A DNA stretch of 64,000 nucleotides from JBFWUM01 sp050247255 (GCA_050247255.1 JBFWUM010000009.1:26719-90718), one strand, 5' to 3'. Positions 49,855 through 59,348 are shown, counted from the stretch's first letter. Notes: generated by a model from the sequence alone, not told the origin. Numbers and translations are program-made.

Positions 49855-50917
49855 GGTCGAACCGCGGGTTGACGAGCTCCGGGTAGCGGCGGCCGAACAG
49901 CCGTAGTGGTTCGACTGGCAACGTTCCGTACGCATCGGTGCCGCTGAAGCTCCACGGCCACGCGCCCGCGTAGCCGCCGGCGAGCGCGAACTCGAGGTAC
50001 TCGTCGAGCGCCCGTTCCGGCGGCGAGGCGCCGGCCGGGTGCCGCTCGCGCGCGTTGCCCGGGAACTCTCCGAGCAGCACTGGCCGCCGAACGCCGAGAT
50101 CGGCCGCAGCCAGGCCGAACGGATCTTCGTCCTGCGGTCGCCGCTCGTCCGGGTAGCTGTGGAGCTGCAGCAGGTCCAACCCGAGCGCATCATCGTCCCA
50201 GGCCCACAGGTTGCGCAGCCGCGCCCCGCCGAGCGTCGTCAGCGCGGTGGTCTGGCGGTGCACGAGTTCGCTGAGACGGGCGATCGCGTCCGCCAGGATT
50301 GGGAAGGGGAGCGGACGGGCGACGTGCCGGCTCACATCGCGCTCCCACTCTTCGACGACGAAGTCAGGCTCGTTCATGAACTCGTAGGCGAGGACATGCG
50401 GTGCAAGGTCGGCGCGAATGCCTCCTGGCGCGTATCGCCGGACGAGCGGCTCGATGACGCCGCCGAAGAGCGCGTCGCGCCCTCCCGCAGACCTCAAGAT
50501 GCGCGCCCGGCCCTCCGGCAGGCGCGCTTCGAGGAGATCACCCGTCACCGGGTCGGCGATCGTTTCGCGCACTCCCGTGAACATCCAATGGAAGTCGAAG
50601 AGCACGAGATCGAGGCGGATGCCGGCGTCGCCGGCGATCTCGAGCGCGGCATCGAGATCGCTGAACAGGTGCGCATCGGTCCCGGCAGGCATGCCGTGCT
50701 CGTCGTAGACAATCCCGGCGCGCCCGTCGGCAAAGAGAAACCAGCGCGCCGCGGTGAAGCCTAGCCCCGCCATCCCGGCAAAGTCCCGCGCGACCGCTTC
50801 ACGCCGCGTCGACACGCCCAGATGCGATCCCCAGACGTTGGCCCCGAAGTCGAGCCCGTAGAACACCGTCTGCCCGTCGGTGGACCAGGGGTAGTTGCAG
50901 CCGTGGATGAACTTCAT
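49841..50917 (-). CDS. GH5-like (clan A TIM-barrel) glycoside hydrolase
   Basis: 358 residues from ATG 50917 (MKFIHGCNYPW). N-terminal FYGLDFGANVWGSHLGVSTRREAVARDFAGMAGLGFTAARWFLFADG fits the first strands of a clan-A barrel. The acid/base Glu is in YEFMNEPDFV near residue 181 and a nucleophile Glu candidate in VLLGEFPGN near 281. No signal peptide, so probably cytoplasmic. Exact family and sugar specificity are uncertain; resembles cellulase-like proteins annotated in soil bacteria. Confidence 0.78.
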   Translation of the reverse strand: MKFIHGCNYPWSTDGQTVFYGLDFGANVWGSHLGVSTRREAVARDFAGMAGLGFTAARWFLFADGRAGIVYDEHGMPAGTDAHLFSDLDAALEIAGDAGIRLDLVLFDFHWMFTGVRETIADPVTGDLLEARLPEGRARILRSAGGRDALFGGVIEPLVRRYAPGGIRADLAPHVLAYEFMNEPDFVVEEWERDVSRHVARPLPFPILADAIARLSELVHRQTTALTTLGGARLRNLWAWDDDALGLDLLQLHSYPDERRPQDEDPFGLAAADLGVRRPVLLGEFPGNARERHPAGASPPERALDEYLEFALAGGYAGAWPWSFSGTDAYGTLPVEPLRLFGRRYPELVNPRFDLTHP

Positions 50918-50924
50918 CAAGGCA

Positions 50925-50950
50925 CAAGGCTCAATGCGCAATGCTCAATG
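50925..50950. repeat. Left inverted repeat of the CATTGAGC family
   Basis: CAAGGCTCAATGCGCAATGC followed by TCAATG. Its reverse complement matches the arm at 51420-51480 and the arms of the solo element at 16841-16919. Confidence 0.82.
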
Positions 50951-51008
50951 ACAAAAAGAGGGCACGGAGGCACGGAGGGGTGGCGGGTGGCATCGGCAGT
51001 GCATCAGT

Positions 51009-51425
51009 ATGGACAAGCCGAGAGTCATTGCCAGCGGAAAACCCTGGGATATCCACGAACGCCTGCTGATTTTCGCGTGTGACGTCGTGAGGACTGCGCA
51101 GTTCCTGCACACGAAGGGGCCGGTCGCGCGCGCACTTTCTTATCAGCTCCTCAACGCCGGCACGTCGGTAGGAGCCAACGCGCAAGAGGCGGACGGTGCC
51201 TCAAGCCACCGCGACTTCATCGCGAAACAACGCATTGCACTGAAGGAAGCGAAAGAGACGCGCTACCGGCTGCGCATCTGCCGCCGCTGCAACTTCCTCG
51301 ACAGCGGTTATGACCCATTGCTGCAGGCATCAGTCGAAATCGTTCGTATCCTCGGTAAGATGGTGCACAACGCTCTGCGTAACGCCGCCACCACCACCGC
51401 CCTGCTCATAACGCTCTGTCATTGA
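51009..51425 (+). CDS. Four-helix-bundle protein (S23 / intervening-sequence protein family), enclosed by inverted repeats
   Basis: 138 residues. Core motifs of the S23/IVP family: DIHERLLIFACDVVRTAQFL, ALSYQLLNAGTSVGANAQEADGA (the NxAE/EG-type helix, here GANAQEA), and KQRIALKEAKETRYRLRICRRCN. It belongs to a different branch from the protein at 27902 (the D-x-x-x-R-L-x-x-F-A-x-x-V variant). It is the only gene between the inverted repeats at 50925-50950 and 51420-51480, and its stop codon overlaps the first bases of the right repeat. Molecular role unknown; homologues form pentamers and some relatives bind nucleic acids. Confidence 0.86.
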   Translation: MDKPRVIASGKPWDIHERLLIFACDVVRTAQFLHTKGPVARALSYQLLNAGTSVGANAQEADGASSHRDFIAKQRIALKEAKETRYRLRICRRCNFLDSGYDPLLQASVEIVRILGKMVHNALRNAATTTALLITLCH

Positions 51426-51480
51426 GCCTTGAGCATTGGGCACTGGGCATTGAGCATTGAGCCTTGAGCCTTGGGCATTG
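51420..51480. repeat. Right inverted repeat of the CATTGAGC family
   Basis: Tandem variants of CATTGAGCCTTGAGCATTG and CATTGAGCATTGAGCCTTG, about 60 bp. The second half equals the arm of the solo element at 16891-16919 apart from a 7-base duplication (GAGCCTT). Confidence 0.85.
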
Positions 51481-51485
51481 ATTGA

Positions 51486-54128
51486 TCAGGGCCTCGGCGC
51501 CCGTGCCAGGCTGATCAGGTTGGCGAACTGACGGTACGCGCCAGGCACGCCGGCCGGGAGCTGCCGGAACCAGGAGTACGCCGTGTAGACGTATTGCCCC
51601 TGGCCAACGCGGGCGTACACCTGGCCGCCACGCTGGGGCCCCTCGCCGCGGTCGAAGGTCTCGAGCAGCGGCGTGTAGCGCTCGTCGAAGCTGACGAACG
51701 CATACAGGTTGCGTTCCTGGACCCAGTTGTCGAAGTCGGCGGTTGTGATCCGGTTCGGGAACGTGAACACGGGATGCGTTGGCGCGAGGATCCGGACGGG
51801 CGCCAGTTCGTCGGTGACGCGTGAGTTCTGCGGCGCCTGCGCAGGGTAGGGCGGCAGGTTGCGCGCCTCGTAGTCGGTCTGCTGGTACTGCACGATCAGC
51901 GTGCCGCCGCGCTCCATGTAGTCGACGAGGCGGCCGTGATTGGCGACAAACGCCGGACGCCCCTCCGACGCGCGCACGCCGACGACGATCGTGTCGAAGC
52001 GCGACAGGTCGCCGGTCGCCAGCATCTCGTCGTCGATCATCGTCACGTTCACACGCATGCGCCGCAGCGCGTCCGGGACGAGGTCGCCGCTGCCCATGAT
52101 GTAGCCCACCGAGACCGGCGCCACGTCGAGCTCGAGCACCTGCGCGGTCGCGGTGGCCGGCCAGAAGATGCGCTGCGTCTGGATGTGCGGGTAGGCGATC
52201 TCCTGCACGTCGCGCGTGAAGGTTGCCGTGCCGACCGTGGCGACGGCCATGACCTCGAAGCTGCCGGCGGGGCGGCGCGCCGGTGCGGTCACCGTGAACG
52301 TGGCCGCTGTGCGGTCGCCCGCGCTCGCCAGCGAGAACGGGATCTCGGCCGGCGTTGCGCTCCACCCCTGTGGCAGCCGCAGCCGCAACGTTCCGGACTG
52401 CGGTTGGCGCGCATAGCTGCGCGCCTGGACGACGACGCGCTGCTCGAAGGGGGTGTTGCCGGTCGGGACGATCAGCAGCCGGGAGTCCAGGCCGACGGTC
52501 ACCGCGGGCACGACGTGCACGTTGCGCCGCAGCTCGCCACGGACGCGATCGGCGAAGCGATACATCACCGGCTGCGACACGGTGATCGTTTCGCCGCCGA
52601 TGCTCATCGTCACCTCGGCCGTGAGCGGCGGCGGCGCGAACGGCAACCCCTTCGGGTCGTCGTCCGACCAGCTGTAGGAATCGCCGCGTCGCGGCTGATC
52701 CAGGAAGTACGGCTGCGAGAGGGGCGCATCGGCCGGCACCGCGACGCGGAACCGCTCTTCGCGCGTGGCCCTTTCCCGGCGGCCGAAGGGCCCGCCGCCG
52801 CCGGCATTGCCGGCCGGTTCCGAACCGGCGGGCGAGACCTGCCATCCGGCCGGGGCCTTCACGACCGCGGCAGTGACCTGCGCCGAAGAGCCCTCTGGCA
52901 GAAAGGTGCGCACGCTGACGCCGACATCGGTCCCCTGCACGACCGTTTCCTCGTCGGCGAGCGGATCCACGACGACGCCGGCAGCGCGGGCAAGCGACTC
53001 GGCGAAATCCTCTTCCTTGAACGCCAGCAGGAAGTCGGCTTCGGCGCGCGCGTCGGCAGGAGCGTTGAGCGACCGTGCGGCGGCACGGGCGGCGCGCGTG
53101 GCCCGCAGGCCATCAGCGAGCGTGGGCACGAGCGCTGACGGGTTCAGCGGCGTGTAGCCGGCCAGCGCCTTCCTGGCAGCGGCGTCCATCGCGGCGAGCT
53201 CGGCGCGCAGCGCGCCGTCGGGCAATCCGGCCAGCCGCGCAAGCCCCGGTACCGAGGTGTCGATGCCGTCGAAGATCGACGCTTCCGGCTGCGGCGCCTC
53301 GATGAGGCTTTCGACGCGCAGCAGCCCGGACTGCACGGGACCACGCGTTTCGATCGTCCCCATCTCCTGCGACTTGTGCTGGCTGCGCCCTTCGAACGAG
53401 ATCTCTGCGAAGGTGCGGCCGACGACCGGATCGAGGATGCCCTCCTGCACCTGCAGCACCGGCCCAGGCGCAGGACCGCCGCCGCGGCCGACGCCGCGAT
53501 AGAGCTTCTTCGGCTGCCACGGGCGCAGTCCCTCACGAATCTGCTCGGGGAACTGGGTCGGATCGCCGGCGGCGCGGAACGCGCGCGGCGTCATGAAGCC
53601 CGCCATCTGGTGATGCCCGTGGCCGTCGGCGGCGGTGCCGCTGAAGCGCGAGTAGACAATCAGCGGCCGGAACGTGCGGATCACCCGGACCATGTCCTCG
53701 AGCACCTGGCGGTCGTCCCACTTCGCCGACGCCTCTTCCAGCGTCTTCGAGAACCCGTAGTCGAAGGTGCGCGTGAAGAATTGCTGCCCACCGTCGAGCT
53801 GTCGTGCCTGGAGCAGTTCTTCGGTGCGGATGACGCCGAGCGCGTCGAACAGCTCCGTGCCGATGATGTTCTGGCCGCCCTCGCCGCGGTTCAGGGACAG
53901 GTAGGCGACGCGGGCGTGATCGCCGCGCGCCGTCCTGGCAATGAACGCCGAGTCCTCATCGTCCGGGTGCGCGCCGGTGTGGAGCGCGCTGGCCGTCGTT
54001 TGCAGCCGCTGCAGCGTCTGCACGAGGCCCGCGGCGCCACGGTCATAGATCGGACGGACCTGCGCCCGCGGCACGAGCGCGAAGAGCGTAAGGGTCAGCA
54101 GCGTGACAAGGGGCAGGGCTCGGCGCAT
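51486..54128 (-). CDS. Secreted PIG-L family deacetylase with C-terminal accessory domains
   Basis: 880 residues. Signal peptide, then PIG-L zinc deacetylase domain (about 45-260): AHPDDE near residue 54 and GHGHHQMAG near 166 are the metal-binding motifs, with VAYLSLNRGEGGQNIIG. The centre has NPCBM/NEW3-like beta domains (about 390-640: GWSATPAEIPFSLASAGDRTAATFTV), and the C-terminus is a Rossmann-like amidotransferase-like fold (MERGGTLIVQYQQTDYEARNL). Likely acts on N-acetylglucosamine-containing glycans or related conjugates in the periplasm or outside. Confidence 0.9.
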   Translation of the reverse strand: MRRALPLVTLLTLTLFALVPRAQVRPIYDRGAAGLVQTLQRLQTTASALHTGAHPDDEDSAFIARTARGDHARVAYLSLNRGEGGQNIIGTELFDALGVIRTEELLQARQLDGGQQFFTRTFDYGFSKTLEEASAKWDDRQVLEDMVRVIRTFRPLIVYSRFSGTAADGHGHHQMAGFMTPRAFRAAGDPTQFPEQIREGLRPWQPKKLYRGVGRGGGPAPGPVLQVQEGILDPVVGRTFAEISFEGRSQHKSQEMGTIETRGPVQSGLLRVESLIEAPQPEASIFDGIDTSVPGLARLAGLPDGALRAELAAMDAAARKALAGYTPLNPSALVPTLADGLRATRAARAAARSLNAPADARAEADFLLAFKEEDFAESLARAAGVVVDPLADEETVVQGTDVGVSVRTFLPEGSSAQVTAAVVKAPAGWQVSPAGSEPAGNAGGGGPFGRRERATREERFRVAVPADAPLSQPYFLDQPRRGDSYSWSDDDPKGLPFAPPPLTAEVTMSIGGETITVSQPVMYRFADRVRGELRRNVHVVPAVTVGLDSRLLIVPTGNTPFEQRVVVQARSYARQPQSGTLRLRLPQGWSATPAEIPFSLASAGDRTAATFTVTAPARRPAGSFEVMAVATVGTATFTRDVQEIAYPHIQTQRIFWPATATAQVLELDVAPVSVGYIMGSGDLVPDALRRMRVNVTMIDDEMLATGDLSRFDTIVVGVRASEGRPAFVANHGRLVDYMERGGTLIVQYQQTDYEARNLPPYPAQAPQNSRVTDELAPVRILAPTHPVFTFPNRITTADFDNWVQERNLYAFVSFDERYTPLLETFDRGEGPQRGGQVYARVGQGQYVYTAYSWFRQLPAGVPGAYRQFANLISLARAPRP

Positions 54129-54143
54129 GGGCGAAGGATACCG

Positions 54144-55667
54144 CTAAGCGGGTACGAGATGGGCGGCGCCCGACTCACAGACGAAGCTGGCCGCGCGCCG
54201 CTCGCTGGTGGTGCGCTCCAGGACCGATGCCACGTGGTACCAGTCGGCCCGCAGCCGCTCGCGCGTGATGTCGAGCAGCACGTATCCCTGCCCCTGTCCT
54301 TCGAGGAACTTGACGGAGGGGACAGCCACCCGGAGCGCCGGGGCAATGGTCTGTGATTGTTCCGGCGTCATCAGCCCGGGTGAGCTGATCGCCGGGCAGA
54401 CGAGCTCGACGGCGAGCGAACCCACGCCGGTCTGCGGCCGGTAGCCGCCCCACGGGTTGCGCGGCACGTCGAAGGCCCAGGACGAATGGAGATCGCCCGT
54501 GAGGATGGCGACGTTGCGCGCCCGCTCGCGCGCGAGGAACTCGAGGATGCGACCGCGTTCGGCGCGATACGCGTCCCACACGTCGGTGAACATGACCGGC
54601 CGTCCGGCGGGCACGATGGTCGAGAAGAGGACCTGCTGGCCGATCAGGCGCCAGGTGACGCCGGCGCCGGCCGAGGCGCGCATGGTGTCGTAGAGCCACG
54701 ACTCCTGTGCCTCGCCCAGCACGCGCCGGGACGGATCGGCAAGGCCGGCCAGGTCGTCGGGCGCGACCTGGCGATCGCGCAGACTGCGCGTGTCCAGCAT
54801 GACCAGATCGGCCAGCGTGCCGAAGCGCAGTGAGCGGTACAACACGATATCGTCGCCAGGCTGCTCGCGGATCGGCATCCACTCCATGTAGGCGCGCCAC
54901 GCTGCCGCCCGGCGCACGGACCATTCACCTTCCCCGGTCTCGGGGTTGTGGTTCTGCGCGCCCCCGCGCCAGGCATCGTTGGCCAGCTCGTGGTCGTCCC
55001 AGATGGCGACGAACGGATGTTGCCGGTGCGCCTCCTGGAGGTCCGGGTCGAGCCGGTAGGTGGCATAGCGCTGCCGGTAGTCCTGCAGCGTCACGGCTTC
55101 GGTTGCCGGCCGCGGCACGCGGTCGAGCCGCTTGCCGTCGCCGTACACCCCGTCGGCGAACTCGTAGATGTAGTCGCCGAGATGGACGATCGCATCCAGG
55201 TCCTCGCGGCCGGCGAGGATCCGGTAGACGTTGAAGTAGCCGGCGGGATAGTTGGCGCAGGAGACGGAGGCGAGCCGCAGCCGATCGATCGCGGCGGGCA
55301 GCGTGCGCGTGCGGCCGATGGCCGACCGCTGGCCGCCGGACCGGAACGCGTAGTAGTAGACACGCCCAGGCTCGAGCCCGCGCGCATCGACCTTCACCGT
55401 GAAGTCGCGATCCGGTCCCGTCGTGACGGCGCCGCCCCGGACGATGCGCGCCATCTGCGCGTCGGCGGCAACCTCCCAGCGGACCTCGGCGCTGCGCGCT
55501 CCCGGCGGAGGGGTGACGCGCGTCCACAGCATGACCGAGGTGGCCTGCGAATCGCCGCTGGCGACGCCGTGACGAAACAGCCCGTCTGGTTCCTGGGCCC
55601 GGGTGAGGATGGGATAAGCCAGCCCCGAGGCGGTGACACCCCAGAGGAACTGACGCCGCGTGAGCAT
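54144..55667 (-). CDS. phoD: PhoD-type alkaline phosphatase/phosphodiesterase
   Basis: 507 residues. Tat-like signal (MLTRRQFLWGVTASGLAYPILTRA), an N-terminal fibronectin-like domain (FRHGVASGDSQATSVMLWTRVTPP), then the PhoD metallophosphatase domain: ASVSCANYPAGYFNVYR, HLGDYIYEFADGVYGD, AIWDDHELANDAWRGGAQNH, FLTGDLHSSWAF-like AILTGDLHSSWAFD. These correspond to the Fe/Ca ligands of Bacillus PhoD. Exported phosphate-scavenging enzyme. Separated by 49 bases from the divergent gene at 55717. Confidence 0.94.
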   Translation of the reverse strand: MLTRRQFLWGVTASGLAYPILTRAQEPDGLFRHGVASGDSQATSVMLWTRVTPPPGARSAEVRWEVAADAQMARIVRGGAVTTGPDRDFTVKVDARGLEPGRVYYYAFRSGGQRSAIGRTRTLPAAIDRLRLASVSCANYPAGYFNVYRILAGREDLDAIVHLGDYIYEFADGVYGDGKRLDRVPRPATEAVTLQDYRQRYATYRLDPDLQEAHRQHPFVAIWDDHELANDAWRGGAQNHNPETGEGEWSVRRAAAWRAYMEWMPIREQPGDDIVLYRSLRFGTLADLVMLDTRSLRDRQVAPDDLAGLADPSRRVLGEAQESWLYDTMRASAGAGVTWRLIGQQVLFSTIVPAGRPVMFTDVWDAYRAERGRILEFLARERARNVAILTGDLHSSWAFDVPRNPWGGYRPQTGVGSLAVELVCPAISSPGLMTPEQSQTIAPALRVAVPSVKFLEGQGQGYVLLDITRERLRADWYHVASVLERTTSERRAASFVCESGAAHLVPA

Positions 55668-55716
55668 CGGAAGCTGATCCTAAGCGATATGGAACAGATC
55701 TGGCTTCGGCCGCCGC

Positions 55717-56625
55717 GTGAACAGCAGCGCACAGCTCACCTTCGCCGATGTGATCGATCGCGGAGCACCGCTCTCCGCGGCCGAGGCCGCGACGCTCGTG
55801 CTGGCCGTGTCGCGCCTGCCGATAGCCGCCGAGGACGAGATCGTCCTCGATGGCTCGGGTGAGGTCAGGCTCCGTGTCTCAGACCCCCGGACCTTCGAAC
55901 CCCCGGACCCCCGGACCCTTGCCCTGCTCCTCCACCGCCTCCTCCGGCTTGACGAGCCCGGCGGCGGCGATCGCCGGGGATGTATTCCTGGCGGACTGCT
56001 GGTCGTGCTGGCGCGGACGCTGGGTCAGATCGATCTGCCGCCGCTCTCCCGCGACGCGTTCGACGACGCCATGGTACGTTTTGCGCGATCGGATGGGCCG
56101 GTGTCGCTGGCGGCGGTGTTCTGGCGCGCGGCGCGCATGCGGCCGCGTGGATCGCGGCGGCTGGCCTGGGGCCGCCGTCCGGCGCCTCGCGCGCGCACGG
56201 AACGTCGCCGGCAGGGGCCGACCACGGCAGAAGTCCGGTCGTGGCTGCGGCAGGCGGAGCAGGAGCTGTTCCGCCTGCGCCGTTCGCGCGCGGCGACCCT
56301 CGCGGCCGCGGCGATGCTGGCGCTGATCGTCGTGGCGATATTCGGGATCGGCGCCGCGGTCGGTCGCGACGCTGAGGTGCCACTTGTCGCCGCGGCGCCA
56401 GCGATGGACATCGCGCTGCCGGTGGTGGAGGAGGCGTCGCCGCCACCGGCCGCGACGCTTTCGCCGGCGCCGTCCGCTCAGCGCGCGCGGGCGGCGGCAC
56501 GCCGGACGACTGTTGAAGCCGCCGCGCCGCCGCCCCGGCCGGTCCGTCGCACCGTGCAGATGGTCAACCTGCCACGCGCCCCGTGGACCGTGGTGCGGCG
56601 CCTTGACACTGCGGACGAGCGGTAA
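55717..56625 (+). CDS. Single-pass membrane protein of unknown function
   Basis: 302 residues. N-terminal 150 residues are hydrophilic with several short Leu-rich segments (FADVIDRGAPLSAAEAATLVLAVSRLP), an Arg-rich stretch (about 140-165), one membrane helix (about 192-216) and a Pro/Ala-rich periplasmic tail. The N-terminus faintly resembles the cytoplasmic part of acidobacterial kinase-like or FHA-partner proteins, not conclusively. Around 55880-55925 the DNA contains four CCCCGGACC units that translate to the DPRTFEPPDPRT segment, suggesting an inserted repeat. Confidence 0.65.
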   Translation: MNSSAQLTFADVIDRGAPLSAAEAATLVLAVSRLPIAAEDEIVLDGSGEVRLRVSDPRTFEPPDPRTLALLLHRLLRLDEPGGGDRRGCIPGGLLVVLARTLGQIDLPPLSRDAFDDAMVRFARSDGPVSLAAVFWRAARMRPRGSRRLAWGRRPAPRARTERRRQGPTTAEVRSWLRQAEQELFRLRRSRAATLAAAAMLALIVVAIFGIGAAVGRDAEVPLVAAAPAMDIALPVVEEASPPPAATLSPAPSAQRARAAARRTTVEAAAPPPRPVRRTVQMVNLPRAPWTVVRRLDTADER

Positions 56626-56641
56626 CTACGCTTCTTCTCTG

Positions 56642-57013
56642 ATGTCCCGTTGGTTCCGGCGTCACCTGTCGCCCGTCGCCGCCGCGCTGCTGGTGTCGAT
56701 TGCCGCGCTCAGCGTGCCGCACGAGGCGGAGCTTGGGCACGAATCCGAGTTCGCCGGGTTCGTCGCCGGCGACGGATCGGATGGCGTGCTCTCGACGGAA
56801 GGCTCGGGCGAGGGACACGAAATCCACTGCCTGGCGTGCCACTGGGCCCGCGCCTTCAGGCCGGCGGTCGAGGGACGCTATCTCGCGCAACTGCCCGACA
56901 ACGGCCGCATCGCCCGCCAGGTCGGCGCGCCTCGCGGTCATCTTCGCTCACCGATTTCCCAGCCGTCGCTTCGCTCGCCGCCCGCCGCTCCTCTCCCAGC
57001 CGTCCACGCATAA
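56642..57013 (+). CDS. Small exported protein with a CxxCH motif, upstream of a TonB receptor
   Basis: 123 residues: N-terminal helix/signal (HLSPVAAALLVSIAALSVPHEAE) and HCLACHWARAF near residues 61-71. The C-x-x-C-H could bind heme c or metal; the surrounding histidines (HEAELGHESEF, GHEIH) favour a metal-handling role. Reminiscent of DUF2946-like small proteins next to metal TonB receptors. Starts 17 bases after the preceding gene and ends 47 bases before the receptor. Confidence 0.65.
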   Translation: MSRWFRRHLSPVAAALLVSIAALSVPHEAELGHESEFAGFVAGDGSDGVLSTEGSGEGHEIHCLACHWARAFRPAVEGRYLAQLPDNGRIARQVGAPRGHLRSPISQPSLRSPPAAPLPAVHA

Positions 57014-57060
57014 ACATTTTCAGGTGCAGGCAGGCGTGTCCTGTCTGCGGGAGAGTTGCC

Positions 57061-59340
57061 ATGTCGCCACGTTCCCTTTCCGGGGCGTGCGCCGTTCTCT
57101 GTGCTGCGCTGGCGTTCACCGCCGGGCTCGCGGCTCAGGCCGGCGTGCCGTTCTCGGGCCGATTACTCAATTCGTTGTCCGGCGATCCGGTTGCCGGCGC
57201 CACCATCCAGATCGACGAGCTGCGGCGCGAGACCACGACCGCGACGGATGGCACGTTCACCTTCGATGCGGTGCCGCCCGGCACCTACCATCTGTCCGTG
57301 CGCTCGCAGGGCTATTCCACCCGGCGCGCTGAAATCGTCGTCGGCGCCACGCCGGCGCCGGCGATGGATCTGACCGTCGATCCCGAGCTCCACTTCGAGG
57401 AGGTGACCTCGGTGAGCGCCGACACGCGCAGCCCGTTCGAAACCTTCCAGCCGACGTCGGTTCTGTCCGGGCAGGAGCTGTCGAAGGAGCTCGACGCCTC
57501 GCTCGGCGCGACGCTCGAGAACCAGCCCGGCGTCGCGTCGCGCAGCTTCGGACCCGCGCCGGCGCGGCCGGTCATCCGCGGTCTCGACGGCGACCGCGTG
57601 CTGATTCTGCAGGACGGCCAGCGGATGGGCGATCTGTCCAGCCAGTCGGGCGATCACGGCGTGACCGTCAACCCGGCGGCGGCGCAGCAGATCGAAGTGG
57701 TGCGCGGTCCGGCCACGCTGCTCTACGGGGCCAACGCCATCGGCGGCCTGGTCAACGTGATCACCGATGAGATCCCGACCCGGCCGCAGCGCGGGGCGGC
57801 CGGCAACGTCACGCTGGATCTCGGGTCGGCGGCGGCTCAGGCCGGCGGCGCGGCCGACATGCACGTCGGCAACGGGACGTTCGCCCTCCACGTCGGCGGC
57901 GGCGGCCGCCGGTCCGGCGACGTCGACACGCCGCTCGGCGATGTCGCGAACTCTCAATCACGCAACGGCTTCGGCAATGTCGGTGTGGCGTGGACCGGGA
58001 CGAACAAGTACGTCGGCGGCAGCTATGGCTACGACGACACCCGCTACGGTGTGCCGGTTGTCGAAGGCGGCGTCCTGCAGCTGACGCCCCGCCGGCATGC
58101 GTTCTCGCTGCGCGGCGGCGCGCAGCAGCTCGACGGCCTCTTCGATTCGTTCCGCGCCACGCTCGGCGTCCGTCGATACCGGCACGACGAGCTCGAGGGG
58201 GACGATATCGGCACGACGTTCACGAACAACACGACCGAGCTCGAGGTGATGGGATCGCACCGCGCGGTTGGCCGGCTGAAGGGGAGCCTTGGCGCGTGGG
58301 CGTCGGGACGCGCGTTTGATGCACAAGGCGCGGAAGCGCTGTCTCCCGCGGTCGATCAACGGGGCTTTGCGGCCTTCCTCTATGAGGAGGTGACGTGGCC
58401 GCACGTCACGTTCCAGTTCGGCGGCCGCTTCGACCATACGAGCTACCAGCCGGCCGGCGAGCCCGAACGGCGCTTCAACACCGGCTCCGGGTCGATCGGC
58501 CTGCTGCTGCGTCCCGAGGCGGCTGACGACCGGCTCGTCATCGCCGCCAGCCTGGCGCGCGCCTCACGGGCGCCGGCCCTCGAGGAGCTCTTCTTCTTCG
58601 GCCTCCATCACGGCAACTTTGCCATCGAGCTCGGCAACCCGGCCCTGCAGGAGGAACGCGCCCTCGGATTCGACCTGTCGCTGCGGTTCCGTTCGGCGCG
58701 CGCGTCCGCGGAGGTCACCTATTTCCGCAACGACGTCGACGACTTCATCTTCCGCGACATTCTCGACCACGAGGACTTCGAGGCGCGGGAAGCCGAGTAC
58801 GAAGCCAGGTTTCCTGGACGGGAACTCGTTGGCCATGACCATCACGAAGGGGAGGAGCCCGGCGCTTCAGTGCCGGAAGAAGACGACGTTGCCATTGTCG
58901 ACTTCGTCGGCGCCGACACCGTCCTGCAGGGCGTCGAGGCGCACGCCGACGTACAGGTGGGCGGCGGCGTATCCGTGGAAGCGGGGATTGACTACGTGCG
59001 CGGTACGCTGAAGGCTGATGGCGAGCCCCTGCCGCGAATGCCGCCGCTGCGCGTGCGCGGCGGCCTCCGCTACCAGCGCAACGCGTTCCAGGCCGGCGGC
59101 GAGGTCGTGGCCACCGCCGAGCAGGATCGCGTCTCCGGTGCCGAATCGCCGACGGCGGGCTACAGCCTGCTGCGGTTGTTTGCGGCTTACTCGTTCCAAA
59201 CGGGGCGCGCGGTGAACACGCTGACGTTCCGCGTCGACAACGCGACCGACGAGCTGTATCGAAACCACCTCTCGCTGATCAAGCACCTCGTGCCCGAGAT
59301 GGGGCGCAACGTGAAGCTGCTCTACAACGTGTCCTTCTAG
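57061..59340 (+). CDS. TonB-dependent receptor with His/Glu-rich loop, ZnuD-like
   Basis: 759 residues: signal peptide, short carboxypeptidase-regulatory domain (about 30-100), plug (ENQPGVASRSFGPAPARPVIRGLDGDRVLILQDGQ, split as ENQPGVASRSFGPAPARP and VIRGLDGDRVLILQDGQRM) and barrel. An extracellular-loop-type segment GHDHHEGEEPGASVPEEDD (about 591-609) is rich in His and Glu, as in zinc receptors of the ZnuD group. C-terminus ends in LLYNVSF. The next gene starts eight bases after. Zinc or copper uptake is inferred; no Zur box is visible. Confidence 0.88.
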   Translation: MSPRSLSGACAVLCAALAFTAGLAAQAGVPFSGRLLNSLSGDPVAGATIQIDELRRETTTATDGTFTFDAVPPGTYHLSVRSQGYSTRRAEIVVGATPAPAMDLTVDPELHFEEVTSVSADTRSPFETFQPTSVLSGQELSKELDASLGATLENQPGVASRSFGPAPARPVIRGLDGDRVLILQDGQRMGDLSSQSGDHGVTVNPAAAQQIEVVRGPATLLYGANAIGGLVNVITDEIPTRPQRGAAGNVTLDLGSAAAQAGGAADMHVGNGTFALHVGGGGRRSGDVDTPLGDVANSQSRNGFGNVGVAWTGTNKYVGGSYGYDDTRYGVPVVEGGVLQLTPRRHAFSLRGGAQQLDGLFDSFRATLGVRRYRHDELEGDDIGTTFTNNTTELEVMGSHRAVGRLKGSLGAWASGRAFDAQGAEALSPAVDQRGFAAFLYEEVTWPHVTFQFGGRFDHTSYQPAGEPERRFNTGSGSIGLLLRPEAADDRLVIAASLARASRAPALEELFFFGLHHGNFAIELGNPALQEERALGFDLSLRFRSARASAEVTYFRNDVDDFIFRDILDHEDFEAREAEYEARFPGRELVGHDHHEGEEPGASVPEEDDVAIVDFVGADTVLQGVEAHADVQVGGGVSVEAGIDYVRGTLKADGEPLPRMPPLRVRGGLRYQRNAFQAGGEVVATAEQDRVSGAESPTAGYSLLRLFAAYSFQTGRAVNTLTFRVDNATDELYRNHLSLIKHLVPEMGRNVKLLYNVSF

Positions 59341-59348
59341 GAGAGCGT

